From the NCBI RefSeq assembly GCF_017638545.1, contig NZ_CP072110.1:3224001-3288000 (forward strand): a stretch of 64,000 nucleotides of DNA, read 5' to 3'. Both the position numbers and the translations under genes were made by a program. Source of the stretch: Psychrosphaera ytuae (lineage in GTDB: Bacteria; Pseudomonadota; Gammaproteobacteria; Enterobacterales; Alteromonadaceae). Shown here one piece after another: positions 54,513 through 63,216 of this stretch (position 1 is the first letter of the stretch; every line of letters starts with the position of its first letter). The notes beneath the pieces were generated by a model that saw only the letters and a list, made by a program, of their open reading frames with translations, ran no database searches and was not told the DNA's origin.

Positions 54513-55784
54513 ATGTCAGAGCATACAGAAAACGACAGTAAATTACTGTATTGTTCATTTTGCGGCAAGAGTCAACATGAAGTACGTAAACTGATTGCGG
54601 GCCCTTCTGTATATATTTGTGATGAGTGTGTTGATTTGTGCAACGACATCATCCGTGAAGAAATCAAAGAGATTTCACCAAAGCGCGACGCAGATTCATT
54701 GCCAACGCCAAGAGATATTCGCGCGCACCTTGATGACTATGTAATTGGTCAACAACACGCGAAAAAAGTGTTGAGCGTAGCGGTATATAACCACTATAAG
54801 CGCTTGAGAAATGGCGACACTAACGGTGACGTTGAACTAGGTAAAAGTAATATCTTGCTAATTGGTCCGACGGGCAGTGGTAAAACACTACTTGCTGAGA
54901 CTTTAGCGCGCTTTTTAGATGTGCCATTTACAATGGCCGATGCGACTACATTAACCGAAGCGGGTTATGTGGGTGAAGACGTCGAAAACATCATTCAAAA
55001 ACTATTGCAAAAGTGCGACTACGATGTAGAAAAAGCCCAGCGCGGTATTGTTTACATTGATGAAATCGATAAGATTTCTCGTAAGTCTGACAACCCATCC
55101 ATTACCCGAGATGTATCGGGTGAGGGCGTACAGCAAGCACTTCTTAAACTCATCGAAGGAACGGTTGCATCGATTCCACCACAAGGTGGTCGTAAACATC
55201 CTCAACAAGAGTTTTTGCAAGTAGATACCTCTAAAATCTTATTTATCTGTGGTGGTGCGTTTGCTGGTTTAGACAAAGTCGTAGCAGCACGTTCTGAAAA
55301 GGGCACATCAATAGGCTTTGGTGCGGAAGTTAAGTCCAGTAAAGATGCTGTGACATTGACTGAGCACTTCGCTAATGTTGAGCCTGAAGACTTAGTTAAA
55401 TACGGTTTGATCCCTGAGTTTATTGGTCGTCTTCCAGTGGTTGCGACACTTGGAGAGCTGGACTTAGACGCGTTAGTCCAAATCCTAAGTGAACCTAAAA
55501 ACGCATTAACTAAACAGTACGGCGCTTTATTTGATTTAGAAGGCGTTGAGCTAGAGTTTAGAGAAGATGCGTTAAAAGCAATTGGCGCAAAAGCCATGGC
55601 TCGTAAAACCGGTGCTCGTGGTCTTCGTTCAATCATCGAAGCGACTTTACTTGATACTATGTATGAGCTTCCATCTATGGAAGATGTATCAAAAGTAGTT
55701 ATTGATGAATCAGTTATCGAAGGTCAATCAGAACCGATTTTGATTTATGACAATCAAAAAAATAAAGCGGTGCCTGAGCAATAA
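54513..55784 (+). CDS. clpX: ATP-dependent Clp protease, ATP-binding subunit ClpX
   Basis: AAA+ unfoldase for ClpP. N-terminal zinc-binding domain (Cys14, 17, 36, 39), Walker A GPTGSGKT, Walker B VYIDEIDKI, the pore loop GYVGED, and the ClpP-docking loop TSIGFGAEV with the IGF tripeptide. 423 residues (E. coli 424). Usual clpP-clpX order with an 82-bp gap holding two hairpins. Confidence 0.98.
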   Translation: MSEHTENDSKLLYCSFCGKSQHEVRKLIAGPSVYICDECVDLCNDIIREEIKEISPKRDADSLPTPRDIRAHLDDYVIGQQHAKKVLSVAVYNHYKRLRNGDTNGDVELGKSNILLIGPTGSGKTLLAETLARFLDVPFTMADATTLTEAGYVGEDVENIIQKLLQKCDYDVEKAQRGIVYIDEIDKISRKSDNPSITRDVSGEGVQQALLKLIEGTVASIPPQGGRKHPQQEFLQVDTSKILFICGGAFAGLDKVVAARSEKGTSIGFGAEVKSSKDAVTLTEHFANVEPEDLVKYGLIPEFIGRLPVVATLGELDLDALVQILSEPKNALTKQYGALFDLEGVELEFREDALKAIGAKAMARKTGARGLRSIIEATLLDTMYELPSMEDVSKVVIDESVIEGQSEPILIYDNQKNKAVPEQ

Positions 55785-55799
55785 TTCACCATAAAACGA

Positions 55800-55827
55800 A
55801 AAAAAGGAGTCAATTGACTCCTTTTTT
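55800..55827 (+). terminator. Terminator of clpX
   Basis: GGAGTC, loop AATT, GACTCC (55806-55821) with an A-run before and six T after; the A and T runs extend the stem. Confidence 0.93.
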
Positions 55828-55838
55828 GTTATCAGCAA

Positions 55839-55865
55839 TTGAACTTTTTACGAGTCACCCCATAT
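55839..55865 (+). promoter_or_regulatory. Sigma-32 (heat-shock) promoter of lon
   Basis: TTGAAC (55839-55844) and CCCCATAT (55858-55865), with 14 bases between TTGAA and CCCCAT. This agrees with the RpoH consensus (TTGAA, 13-14 bases, CCCCAT) and lies about 40 bp before lon. Confidence 0.8.
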
Positions 55866-55905
55866 ACTCTTAGACTACTAATTAGAATTCAGAGAACTTT
55901 CGAAT

Positions 55906-58257
55906 ATGACGCATGACGCAGAATACTCTAACATTCCTATTTTAGCTTTACGGGATGTTGTCGTTTATCCACATATGGTCATTCCCCTTTTTGTCGGTCG
56001 GGAAAAGTCTATTGCGTGTCTAGAACAAGCGATGGAAAAGGATAAAAAGATATTTTTGGTTGCTCAAACCGATCCTGCCAATGATGATCCACAACCAGAT
56101 GACATGTACTCAGTCGGTACGGTCGCGACTATTTTGCAATTGTTAAAACTACCAGACGGTACTGTAAAGGTTCTTGTTGAAGGTAATGAGCGCGGTAAGA
56201 TTGTTCAATTCACTGAAACAGAAGAGTTTTTTGAAGGTCAAATTGAGCTAATTCAGCCGCCTCAAGCAGACGAGAGGGAAGAAGAAGTATTAATTCGCTC
56301 TGCAATTAACCAATTTGAAGGTTACATCAAGTTAAACAAAAAAATCCCACCAGAGGTTTTGACTTCCGTAACAGGGATTGACGATGCTGATCGTTTAGCG
56401 GATACCATGGCGTCACATATGCCATTAAAAGTAGACGAAAAGCAAAAAGCATTAGAAATTGAGGACGTAAGAGAGCGCCTCGAATATTTGATGGCGCTAA
56501 TGGAAGGCGAAATTGACCTGCTTCAAGTGGAGAAAAAAATCCGCAGCCGCGTCAAAAAGCAAATGGAAAAGAGTCAGCGTGAATACTATTTGAATGAGCA
56601 AATGAAAGCCATTCAAAAAGAGCTTGGCGAATCTGAAGATGGCGTTGATGAGTTTGAAGCGCTTGAGAAAAAGATCGAAGAAGCCAGCATGCCAGAAGAA
56701 GCTGAGCAAAAGACGCGTGCTGAACTTAAAAAATTAAAAATGATGTCTGCCATGTCAGCCGAAGCCACTGTCGTTCGTGGTTATATTGATTGGATGACCG
56801 GTGTACCTTGGAAAAAGCGCAGTAAAGTTAAGCGCGACTTAAACAAAGCACAAGAAATACTCGATGCTGATCATTATGGTTTAGACAAGGTTAAAGAGCG
56901 CATTATTGAGTACCTTGCTGTACAACAGCGTATTAGTAAGCTCAAAGGGCCAATTTTATGTTTAGTTGGTCCTCCAGGTGTTGGTAAGACATCACTAGGT
57001 CAATCAATTGCTAAAGCAACAGGTCGTAAATATGTGCGTATGGCATTAGGTGGCGTTCGTGATGAAGCTGAAATTCGTGGTCATCGCCGTACCTATATTG
57101 GCTCCATGCCAGGCAAGATTATTCAAAAAATGAGTAAAGTAGGGGTGAAAAACCCGCTGTTCTTATTGGATGAAATTGACAAAATGAGCTCTGACATGCG
57201 CGGTGATCCATCTTCGGCTCTACTAGAAGTGTTAGACCCAGAGCAAAATGCCGCGTTTAACGACCACTATTTAGAAGTCGACTATGACTTATCTGACATC
57301 ATGTTTGTTGCGACCTCGAATAGCATGGATATTCCTGGTCCTTTATTAGACCGTATGGAAGTCATTCGTTTAGCGGGTTATACCGAAGACGAAAAGCTGA
57401 ATATTGCTAACCAGCATTTACTAAGCAAACAGAAAAAGCGCAACGGATTAAAAGACAATGAGCTAACGTTAACCGACGGAGCAATAATTAATATTGTACG
57501 TTACTACACGCGTGAAGCGGGTGTACGTAGCTTAGAACGAGAGATCTCTAAGATTTGTCGTAAAGTTGTTACCCAAATTTTAACCGATAAGAATGTTAAG
57601 TCGGTGACAGTTGATGAGAATAATCTCGCTGAGTACTTAGGTGTTCAACGCCATGATTACGGTAAAGCCGACGAAGACGACCGAATCGGTCAAGTGACAG
57701 GTCTAGCATGGACTCAAGTTGGTGGTGATTTGCTAACGATTGAATGTGCGACGGTTCCGGGTAAAGGTAAGCTTGTTTATACGGGTTCACTCGGTGATGT
57801 AATGAAAGAGTCGATTCAAGCGGCGATGACAGTAGTCAAAAGCCGAGCTGAGGTTCTTCGTATTAATGAAGACTTTTCTGAAAAACGCGACATTCATATT
57901 CACGTACCAGAGGGGGCTACTCCAAAAGACGGCCCAAGTGCGGGTATCGCAATGGTAACGTCTTTAGTTTCAAGCTTGACCGGTAACCCTGTTAAAGCTG
58001 ATGTAGCAATGACAGGTGAAATTACGTTACGTGGTGAAGTCTTGGCGATTGGTGGCTTAAAAGAGAAGTTACTTGCAGCTCACCGAGGTGGCATTAAGAC
58101 GGTACTTATTCCTCATGAGAATGAGCGTGACTTGGAAGAAATTCCAGATAATGTCAAAAAGGACATAACGATCAAGCCTGTGAAGTGGATTGACGAAGTG
58201 CTAGAAGTCGCATTAAGTCAGCCAATTGAGCGAATTTCGACGGAAAATTGTGCATAA
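55906..58257 (+). CDS. lon: Lon protease
   Basis: Cytoplasmic ATP-dependent protease that removes damaged and many regulatory proteins. N-terminal LON domain (ILALRDVVVYPHMVIPLFVGR), coiled coil, AAA+ with Walker A GPPGVGKTS and LLDEIDKMSSD, and C-terminal Ser-Lys protease: Ser in PKDGPSAGIAM, Lys in GGLKEKLLAAHRGG. 783 residues (E. coli 784). It has its own sigma-32-type promoter. Confidence 0.98.
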   Translation: MTHDAEYSNIPILALRDVVVYPHMVIPLFVGREKSIACLEQAMEKDKKIFLVAQTDPANDDPQPDDMYSVGTVATILQLLKLPDGTVKVLVEGNERGKIVQFTETEEFFEGQIELIQPPQADEREEEVLIRSAINQFEGYIKLNKKIPPEVLTSVTGIDDADRLADTMASHMPLKVDEKQKALEIEDVRERLEYLMALMEGEIDLLQVEKKIRSRVKKQMEKSQREYYLNEQMKAIQKELGESEDGVDEFEALEKKIEEASMPEEAEQKTRAELKKLKMMSAMSAEATVVRGYIDWMTGVPWKKRSKVKRDLNKAQEILDADHYGLDKVKERIIEYLAVQQRISKLKGPILCLVGPPGVGKTSLGQSIAKATGRKYVRMALGGVRDEAEIRGHRRTYIGSMPGKIIQKMSKVGVKNPLFLLDEIDKMSSDMRGDPSSALLEVLDPEQNAAFNDHYLEVDYDLSDIMFVATSNSMDIPGPLLDRMEVIRLAGYTEDEKLNIANQHLLSKQKKRNGLKDNELTLTDGAIINIVRYYTREAGVRSLEREISKICRKVVTQILTDKNVKSVTVDENNLAEYLGVQRHDYGKADEDDRIGQVTGLAWTQVGGDLLTIECATVPGKGKLVYTGSLGDVMKESIQAAMTVVKSRAEVLRINEDFSEKRDIHIHVPEGATPKDGPSAGIAMVTSLVSSLTGNPVKADVAMTGEITLRGEVLAIGGLKEKLLAAHRGGIKTVLIPHENERDLEEIPDNVKKDITIKPVKWIDEVLEVALSQPIERISTENCA

Positions 58258-58460
58258 ATGCATATTTTTTTCGAAAATTTGTAAAAAAGGCTTTTCAAAA
58301 CCGCCGACTGTGCTAGTTTATTGGGGCTAGGAGGGTTGGCGAGCCTACCTTCACTAATAAAATTAACGTCTAGCGTTCAATAGGGACGCAAAGATAATGA
58401 GTCAAAAAAAAATAAAGAACGACTCTAAAAAAATAAAAAAACAATATAGGGGATGAAATT

Positions 58461-58733
58461 GTGAACAAGTCTCAATTAATCGAAAAAATCGCTGAAGGCG
58501 CTGACATTTCTAAAGCTTCTGCGGGCCGTGCACTAGACTCTTTCATTGAGTCAGTAACAGGTGCTCTTAAGGAAGGTGATTCTGTTGCTCTAGTAGGTTT
58601 CGGTACATTTACTGTTCGTGAGCGTGCAGCTCGCACAGGTCGTAACCCACAAACTGGTGCGACTATCGAAATCGCTGCAGCTAAAGTTCCAGCATTCAAA
58701 GCGGGTAAAGCGCTTAAAGACGCTTGTAACTAA
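58461..58733 (+). CDS. hupB: DNA-binding protein HU-beta
   Basis: 90-residue nucleoid protein that bends DNA without strong sequence preference. MNKSQLIEKIAEGADISKASAGRALDSF and GFGTFTVRERAARTGRNPQTG (the DNA-binding arms) are diagnostic. GTG start, as in E. coli hupB. The 203-bp upstream gap should carry its own promoter. The tRNA-Asp begins only 16 bp after the stop. Confidence 0.97.
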   Translation: MNKSQLIEKIAEGADISKASAGRALDSFIESVTGALKEGDSVALVGFGTFTVRERAARTGRNPQTGATIEIAAAKVPAFKAGKALKDACN

Positions 58734-58749
58734 TTAATCAATTTTATGG

Positions 58750-58826
58750 GGAGCGGTAGTTCAGTTGGTTAGAATACCGGCCTGTCACGCCGGGGGTCGC
58801 GAGTTCGAGTCTCGTCCGTTCCGCCA
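58750..58826 (+). tRNA. tRNA-Asp (anticodon GTC)
   Basis: 77 bases with CCA. Acceptor GGAGCGG with CCGTTCC (one G-T); anticodon loop CTGTCAC reads GTC. No promoter fits in the 16-bp gap, so it is probably cut from the hupB transcript. Confidence 0.95.
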
Positions 58827-58849
58827 ATAAAAGAGTTCAAGCATTAAAG

Positions 58850-58876
58850 CGCATCTGATAAGATGCGTTTTTTTTT
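58850..58876 (+). terminator. Terminator of hupB-tRNA-Asp
   Basis: CGCATCT (58850-58856), loop GATA, AGATGCG (58861-58867), then nine T. Confidence 0.93.
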
Positions 58877-58911
58877 ACAAGAAACATTCAACTCAGCAAA
58901 GAGAAGTAACA

Positions 58912-60777
58912 ATGCTAGAAAGAATTAGAGAAGGTTCTCAAGGAATCGCAGCCAAAATTATTCTTGGCTTGGTGATACTCACCTTTGCCATTAGTGGTAT
59001 TGGTAGTTACATCAACAGCAAAGCTGACACAGCATTAGCAACGGTTAACGGTGTAGAAATCACACAATCTGCAGTCGAAGAAGCATACCAAAACGAGACA
59101 AATCGTATGAAGTCTCAGTTTGGTGAAGTAATTGACCAACTATTGGCTGACGAAAACTACGTTGCAAACTTGCGCCAGGGTGTTTTGGACCGCTTGATTG
59201 TTCAAGAGCTTCAACGCCAACAAGCCAAGGACCTAGGTATTCGCGTAAGTGACGAGCAAATCAAAAAAGCCATCGTCGCAATGCCAAACTTCCAACGCGC
59301 GGGTCAATTTGACAACGATATTTATTTAGCGGTTTTACGTCAGGCAGGTTTCCAACCTAGTCAGTTCCGTGATTATCTTCGCGAAGAAATGGTTCGCTCA
59401 CAATACAACAGCGCAATCATGGGTTCAGAGTTTGTATTGAACCACGAAAAGAATTACTACTCAGAGCTAGCGAATCAAGTACGCACATTCAAGCAACTGA
59501 CTGTATCAGCGTCAGAGTTGGTAAGCCAAGTAAACGTAGAACAAGCTGACCTAGAAGCGTACTTTGAGGCAAACAAAGACAACTTCAAAACTCAAGAAAA
59601 AATCGCTCTTGAGTACATCATGATTGATGCTGATTTATTAGCTGACAAAGTTGCTGTTACTGAGTCGGACTTAAATGATTACTACGAATTAAATATCAAT
59701 GAGTACACGACTCCAGAGCGTCGTCGTATTTCACATATCTTAGTTGAAGCGGCAGATGATGCCGAGCAACGTATCAAAGAAATCAAAGCTAAGCTAGACA
59801 ATGGGTCAAGCTTTGAAGAGCTTGCAAAAGAGTACTCAGAGGATAGCTTTAGTGCCGAAAACGGCGGTGACCTTGAATGGTTTGAAGCAGGCTTATTTGG
59901 CGAAGCATTTGACAATGCTGTTGCCGGTTTAGAAAACGTAGGTGATGTCTCAAATGCATTTGAATCTGAATCAGGCTTCCACATTGTTAAGCTTACAGAA
60001 TTCCAAGAATCTGTTGTTCAGAACTTCGCAGACGTAAAGGATTCTATTGAAGAGCAATTTAAGCAGTCTAAAATTGACGAGCTTTATATTGAAGCGCAAA
60101 CCAAAGTTAGCCAGTTAGCTTTCGAAATGCCTGATACTCTTGTTGAAGCTGCAGAAGAAGCTGGCTTAGAGCTTAAAACAACTGCAAAGATCACTTATAA
60201 CGAAATTCAATCGTTGTTGTCTAACCCTGTTGCTGTAAACAAAGCGTTTGACGAAGAGTTTATCGGTGAAGGTCTAAATAGTGATCTGATTGAAATTGAT
60301 GACACGCGCTCAGTTGTGTTCCGTGTAACAGAGCACGAACCAGCCCGCTCACAATCTTTAGATGAAGTTAAAGAAATGGTAACTGCAGCGGTAACTCGTG
60401 AAAAAGCGGCTGAATTAGCAGTAGCAAAAGCGAACGAACTAGCTGAGTCGATCAAAGCGGGTACAGCAGTAGATTCACTTGCAAGTGACAACGTGGTAAC
60501 AGTAGCGTCATTTGATGAAGTAGGTCGTTTTGATAGCCAAGTTAACGCGCAAGTTCGCGATGCTGTTTTTGACCTTCATAAGCCAGTAGATGGTGTAGTA
60601 GTTGATACTGTAGAACTTAGCACAGGTGATGCAGTAGTGATTGCACTATCAAGTGTTGCGACTAAGGACGCTGCGGTTGAAGAGCCTATGGCCAACCAAC
60701 TATTGTCAGTTGTTTCCCGTCAAGCTACAGCAGCACTGATCGAAGCGAGCAAAGCAAACGCTGACATCACTAAATAA
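58912..60777 (+). CDS. ppiD: Periplasmic folding chaperone PpiD
   Basis: Inner-membrane-anchored chaperone near the SecYEG exit. One N-terminal helix (AAKIILGLVILTFAISGIGSYI), then SurA-like N-domain, then a parvulin domain (about 265-360; RRISHILVEA, FEELAKEYSEDSFSAENGGDLEWF, ESESGFHIVKL) and a C-terminal domain. 621 residues (E. coli 623). Conserved place after hupB. Confidence 0.96.
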   Translation: MLERIREGSQGIAAKIILGLVILTFAISGIGSYINSKADTALATVNGVEITQSAVEEAYQNETNRMKSQFGEVIDQLLADENYVANLRQGVLDRLIVQELQRQQAKDLGIRVSDEQIKKAIVAMPNFQRAGQFDNDIYLAVLRQAGFQPSQFRDYLREEMVRSQYNSAIMGSEFVLNHEKNYYSELANQVRTFKQLTVSASELVSQVNVEQADLEAYFEANKDNFKTQEKIALEYIMIDADLLADKVAVTESDLNDYYELNINEYTTPERRRISHILVEAADDAEQRIKEIKAKLDNGSSFEELAKEYSEDSFSAENGGDLEWFEAGLFGEAFDNAVAGLENVGDVSNAFESESGFHIVKLTEFQESVVQNFADVKDSIEEQFKQSKIDELYIEAQTKVSQLAFEMPDTLVEAAEEAGLELKTTAKITYNEIQSLLSNPVAVNKAFDEEFIGEGLNSDLIEIDDTRSVVFRVTEHEPARSQSLDEVKEMVTAAVTREKAAELAVAKANELAESIKAGTAVDSLASDNVVTVASFDEVGRFDSQVNAQVRDAVFDLHKPVDGVVVDTVELSTGDAVVIALSSVATKDAAVEEPMANQLLSVVSRQATAALIEASKANADITK

Positions 60778-60798
60778 TCATTTTTGATTATGATAGAG

Positions 60799-60824
60799 AA
60801 AAGCGCCTTTTGGGCGCTTTTTTT
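60799..60824 (+). terminator. Terminator of ppiD
   Basis: AAAAGCGCC (60799-60807), loop TTTTG, GGCGCTTTT, then further T. May also serve the convergent gene. Confidence 0.88.
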
Positions 60825-60845
60825 GTTTTCCTAGCCCTGTTGTGG

Positions 60846-61304
60846 CTAATGGCCGTAGCTCACTACGCGGTAAAGGCGCCAGCCATCCTCTGTCTGCTTC
60901 CAGATATGAGTAAAATCAAATGTCCCGCAGTCGTTTACCCCGTTCACTTCGTGACAGAATGTGTGCTCTCCAACTTGAATGGCACCAAAATTTTTGACGG
61001 GAAATACACGATGGCTGTCTTCATTTAATGTTCGGGTAAGTCCTAAATTACGAGCGCATAACTCTTTTGTTGCTATTATGTTTTCTTCATAACCTTTAAG
61101 TCCTGATATATCGTGATAAAACTCCAGATCTTTTGAGAAAAGGTTGGCAATTTTCTCGATATCACACGAATTAAAAGCACTAAAAAAGGCATTGTCTGCG
61201 GCCTTAATTTCTTCGTTTAGTTTTGGTGTGGACGCCGTTGATGATCCACTAAACAGTATTGCTGCTGTCGTAGAAAGTGATAAAAATGTAGAACGTAACC
61301 TCAT
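60846..61304 (-). CDS. Exported SnoaL/DUF4440-like protein
   Basis: 152 residues with signal peptide (to about SSTAS). The rest fits the NTF2-like fold of DUF4440/SnoaL proteins: ADNAFFSAFNSCDIEKIANLFSKDLEFYHD and a late DFTHIWKQTEDGWRLYRVVSYGH. These are often found as small exported proteins without known function. I choose the Met at 61304 because AGAAGG lies seven bases upstream; a more upstream Met has no such site and would hide the signal peptide. No clue from neighbours. Confidence 0.82.
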   Translation of the reverse strand: MRLRSTFLSLSTTAAILFSGSSTASTPKLNEEIKAADNAFFSAFNSCDIEKIANLFSKDLEFYHDISGLKGYEENIIATKELCARNLGLTRTLNEDSHRVFPVKNFGAIQVGEHTFCHEVNGVNDCGTFDFTHIWKQTEDGWRLYRVVSYGH

Positions 61305-61357
61305 GGTTTGACCTTCTTTTGGTTTATTTTGTAATAAGTTAGGAATGCAGACCAAAT

Positions 61358-61377
61358 AAAGTGGCTGCAACCACTTT
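61358..61377 (-). terminator. Possible weak terminator of the sap operon
   Basis: AAAGTGG (61358-61364), loop CTGCAA, CCACTTT (61371-61377). On the minus strand it is followed by TATTTGG, a poor T-run. It is 67 bases beyond sapF. Confidence 0.35.
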
Positions 61378-61443
61378 GAAGTAGGAAAATTGCAAAGTGA
61401 GTGCCACGTTCAAAGATAGAAAGAGGTTTCACGCCATACAAAG

Positions 61444-62217
61444 TTACATGTCGAGGGACTTGAGTAATTTTTGTGTTTTTGCGTGTTGAGGGTTTTCAAA
61501 TACGTCTTCGACCTTGCCGTGTTCTACGATTTGGCCTTGGTCCATAATAAAGATTCGGTCACTTAAATGACGAACCAATGATATTTGATGGGAAATAAGG
61601 ATATATGTGAGCTGTAACGTCTCTTGCAGGTCCAAAAGAAGATTAATGACCTGTGCCCTCAAAGATGGGTCCAAAGGCGCCAGGGCTTCATCTATGATAA
61701 CGATTTGGGGATCTAATATAAGTGCTCGGGCTATTCCGATCCGCTGTGCTTGACCACCAGAAAACATATGAGGGTAATAGCTCGCGTGCTCGGGTAACAA
61801 GCCAACTTTGCGCAAGGCGTCATAAATTCGCTCTAAGCGCTGATGTTTATCAAGTCTGGTATTAAATAACAGAGGTTGCTCAAGCTGATCGCCAATACGA
61901 ACCGTTGGGTTGAGAGACTTTTGCGCGTCTTGAAATATCATTCGAATATTTTGACAAAAGAATTTGGAGTCATGCCAATTTACTTCATCGTCACCGATAA
62001 ATAGTTTTCCAGTGTCTGGTAATTCTGCACCGGCCAATAATCGAGCTATAGTACTTTTACCTGAACCCGCGTCTCCAACTATGGCGATAGTCTCACCACG
62101 GTGCATATCAAAGCTGACAGGGCCAATGGTGACGTCACGACCTTTTTTAAACCAATTAGATTTGTCAGTGTAGGTTTTAGACAGCTCTTTAACTGAGAAT
62201 AGGGCGATGGATTCCAT
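61444..62217 (-). CDS. sapF: Peptide/polyamine ABC transporter ATP-binding protein SapF
   Basis: Cytoplasmic ATPase of the Sap system, linked to antimicrobial-peptide resistance in Salmonella and to putrescine export (SapBCDF) in E. coli. Walker A GDAGSGKST, signature FSGGQAQRIGIARAL, Walker B VIIDEALAPLD. 257 residues (E. coli 268). The ATG shares one base with the sapD stop, so they are coupled. Oligopeptide-type ATPases look alike; the call rests on the sap order. Confidence 0.9.
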   Translation of the reverse strand: MESIALFSVKELSKTYTDKSNWFKKGRDVTIGPVSFDMHRGETIAIVGDAGSGKSTIARLLAGAELPDTGKLFIGDDEVNWHDSKFFCQNIRMIFQDAQKSLNPTVRIGDQLEQPLLFNTRLDKHQRLERIYDALRKVGLLPEHASYYPHMFSGGQAQRIGIARALILDPQIVIIDEALAPLDPSLRAQVINLLLDLQETLQLTYILISHQISLVRHLSDRIFIMDQGQIVEHGKVEDVFENPQHAKTQKLLKSLDM

Positions 62218-63212
62218 TACTTAGTTAACTCCTGTAATGGGTAGTGACATCTAAATTGTTGGCCTCTCACTTTGCGTTGTTCAGGCATTTTTACACAGGC
62301 TTTTTGGGCATTAGGACATCTCGGTCCGAGTCGACACCCTGCAGGGAGGTGCTGTAAGGTCGGAATTGTCCCTTTTAAGGTATAGAGCCGTTCTTTTTTA
62401 TCGATGTCGCCACTTTTGAAGTCAGGTTCACTATCAAACAGGGCTTTTGTGTAAGGGTGCATTGGAGCACTCAATATTTTTTGTGTCTTACCGCTCTCAA
62501 TAAGCTGACCGCAATACATTACGTTAATAGTGTCAGCCCAGCTTGTTATAGTATTTAAGTTGTGAGTGATAAATATAACCGCCATATCCTTAAGTTGATT
62601 TAGGCTTTTTAACAACTTAATGACCTGCAAGGATGTTGTACTCTCCAGCGCCGTTGTTGGCTCGTCAGCAATCAAAAGCTTAGGCTCTTTCGCAATTGCC
62701 ATGGCAATCATGATCTTTTGACACACACCTTCCGACAACATATGCGGGTAGGATTCAAATATCGCTCGGTGGTCTTTGACGCCGACTTTGTGTAAAAGGT
62801 TAGAACATAGTTTTACGCGTTGCGATTTACGGCTGCCAAACCAACCTGAAAACTCGCGGTCAGGAAGAGATTCTTCAAGTTGTGAGAATATATTTGCGGT
62901 CGGATCCAAACAGCGACGCGGCTCTTGATAAATCATAGAAACGTCACGACTAATTATTTTTCGGCGCTCTTTGTCACTCTTGCGATTAAGGTCTTCACCC
63001 ATGAAATGAAGTCGATCCGCGGTCACTTCCCAGCGATTATTTAATACACCTACAAGTGCTTTGGCTATTAGACTTTTACCTGAACCCGATTCGCCAATGA
63101 GGGCACTGACTTCACCTTCTTTCATCGAAAAGTTGGCCGATTCAACGGCGCGGATTCGATCGTCGTTGGTCAATAACTCAATGTTTAAGTTTCTGATATC
63201 TAATAATTTCAT
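62217..63212 (-). CDS. sapD: Peptide/polyamine ABC transporter ATP-binding protein SapD
   Basis: Second ATPase of the pair. Walker A GESGSGKSL, signature LSEGVCQKIMIAMAI (Gly-Gly of LSGGQ altered to Glu-Gly, as in SapD), Walker B LLIADEPTTALE, and the C-terminal oligopeptide-ABC domain with Cys residues (CRLGPRCPNAQKAC) that may hold an iron-sulfur cluster. 331 residues. Four bases after sapC. Confidence 0.9.
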   Translation of the reverse strand: MKLLDIRNLNIELLTNDDRIRAVESANFSMKEGEVSALIGESGSGKSLIAKALVGVLNNRWEVTADRLHFMGEDLNRKSDKERRKIISRDVSMIYQEPRRCLDPTANIFSQLEESLPDREFSGWFGSRKSQRVKLCSNLLHKVGVKDHRAIFESYPHMLSEGVCQKIMIAMAIAKEPKLLIADEPTTALESTTSLQVIKLLKSLNQLKDMAVIFITHNLNTITSWADTINVMYCGQLIESGKTQKILSAPMHPYTKALFDSEPDFKSGDIDKKERLYTLKGTIPTLQHLPAGCRLGPRCPNAQKACVKMPEQRKVRGQQFRCHYPLQELTK

Positions 63213-63216
63213 CGAG

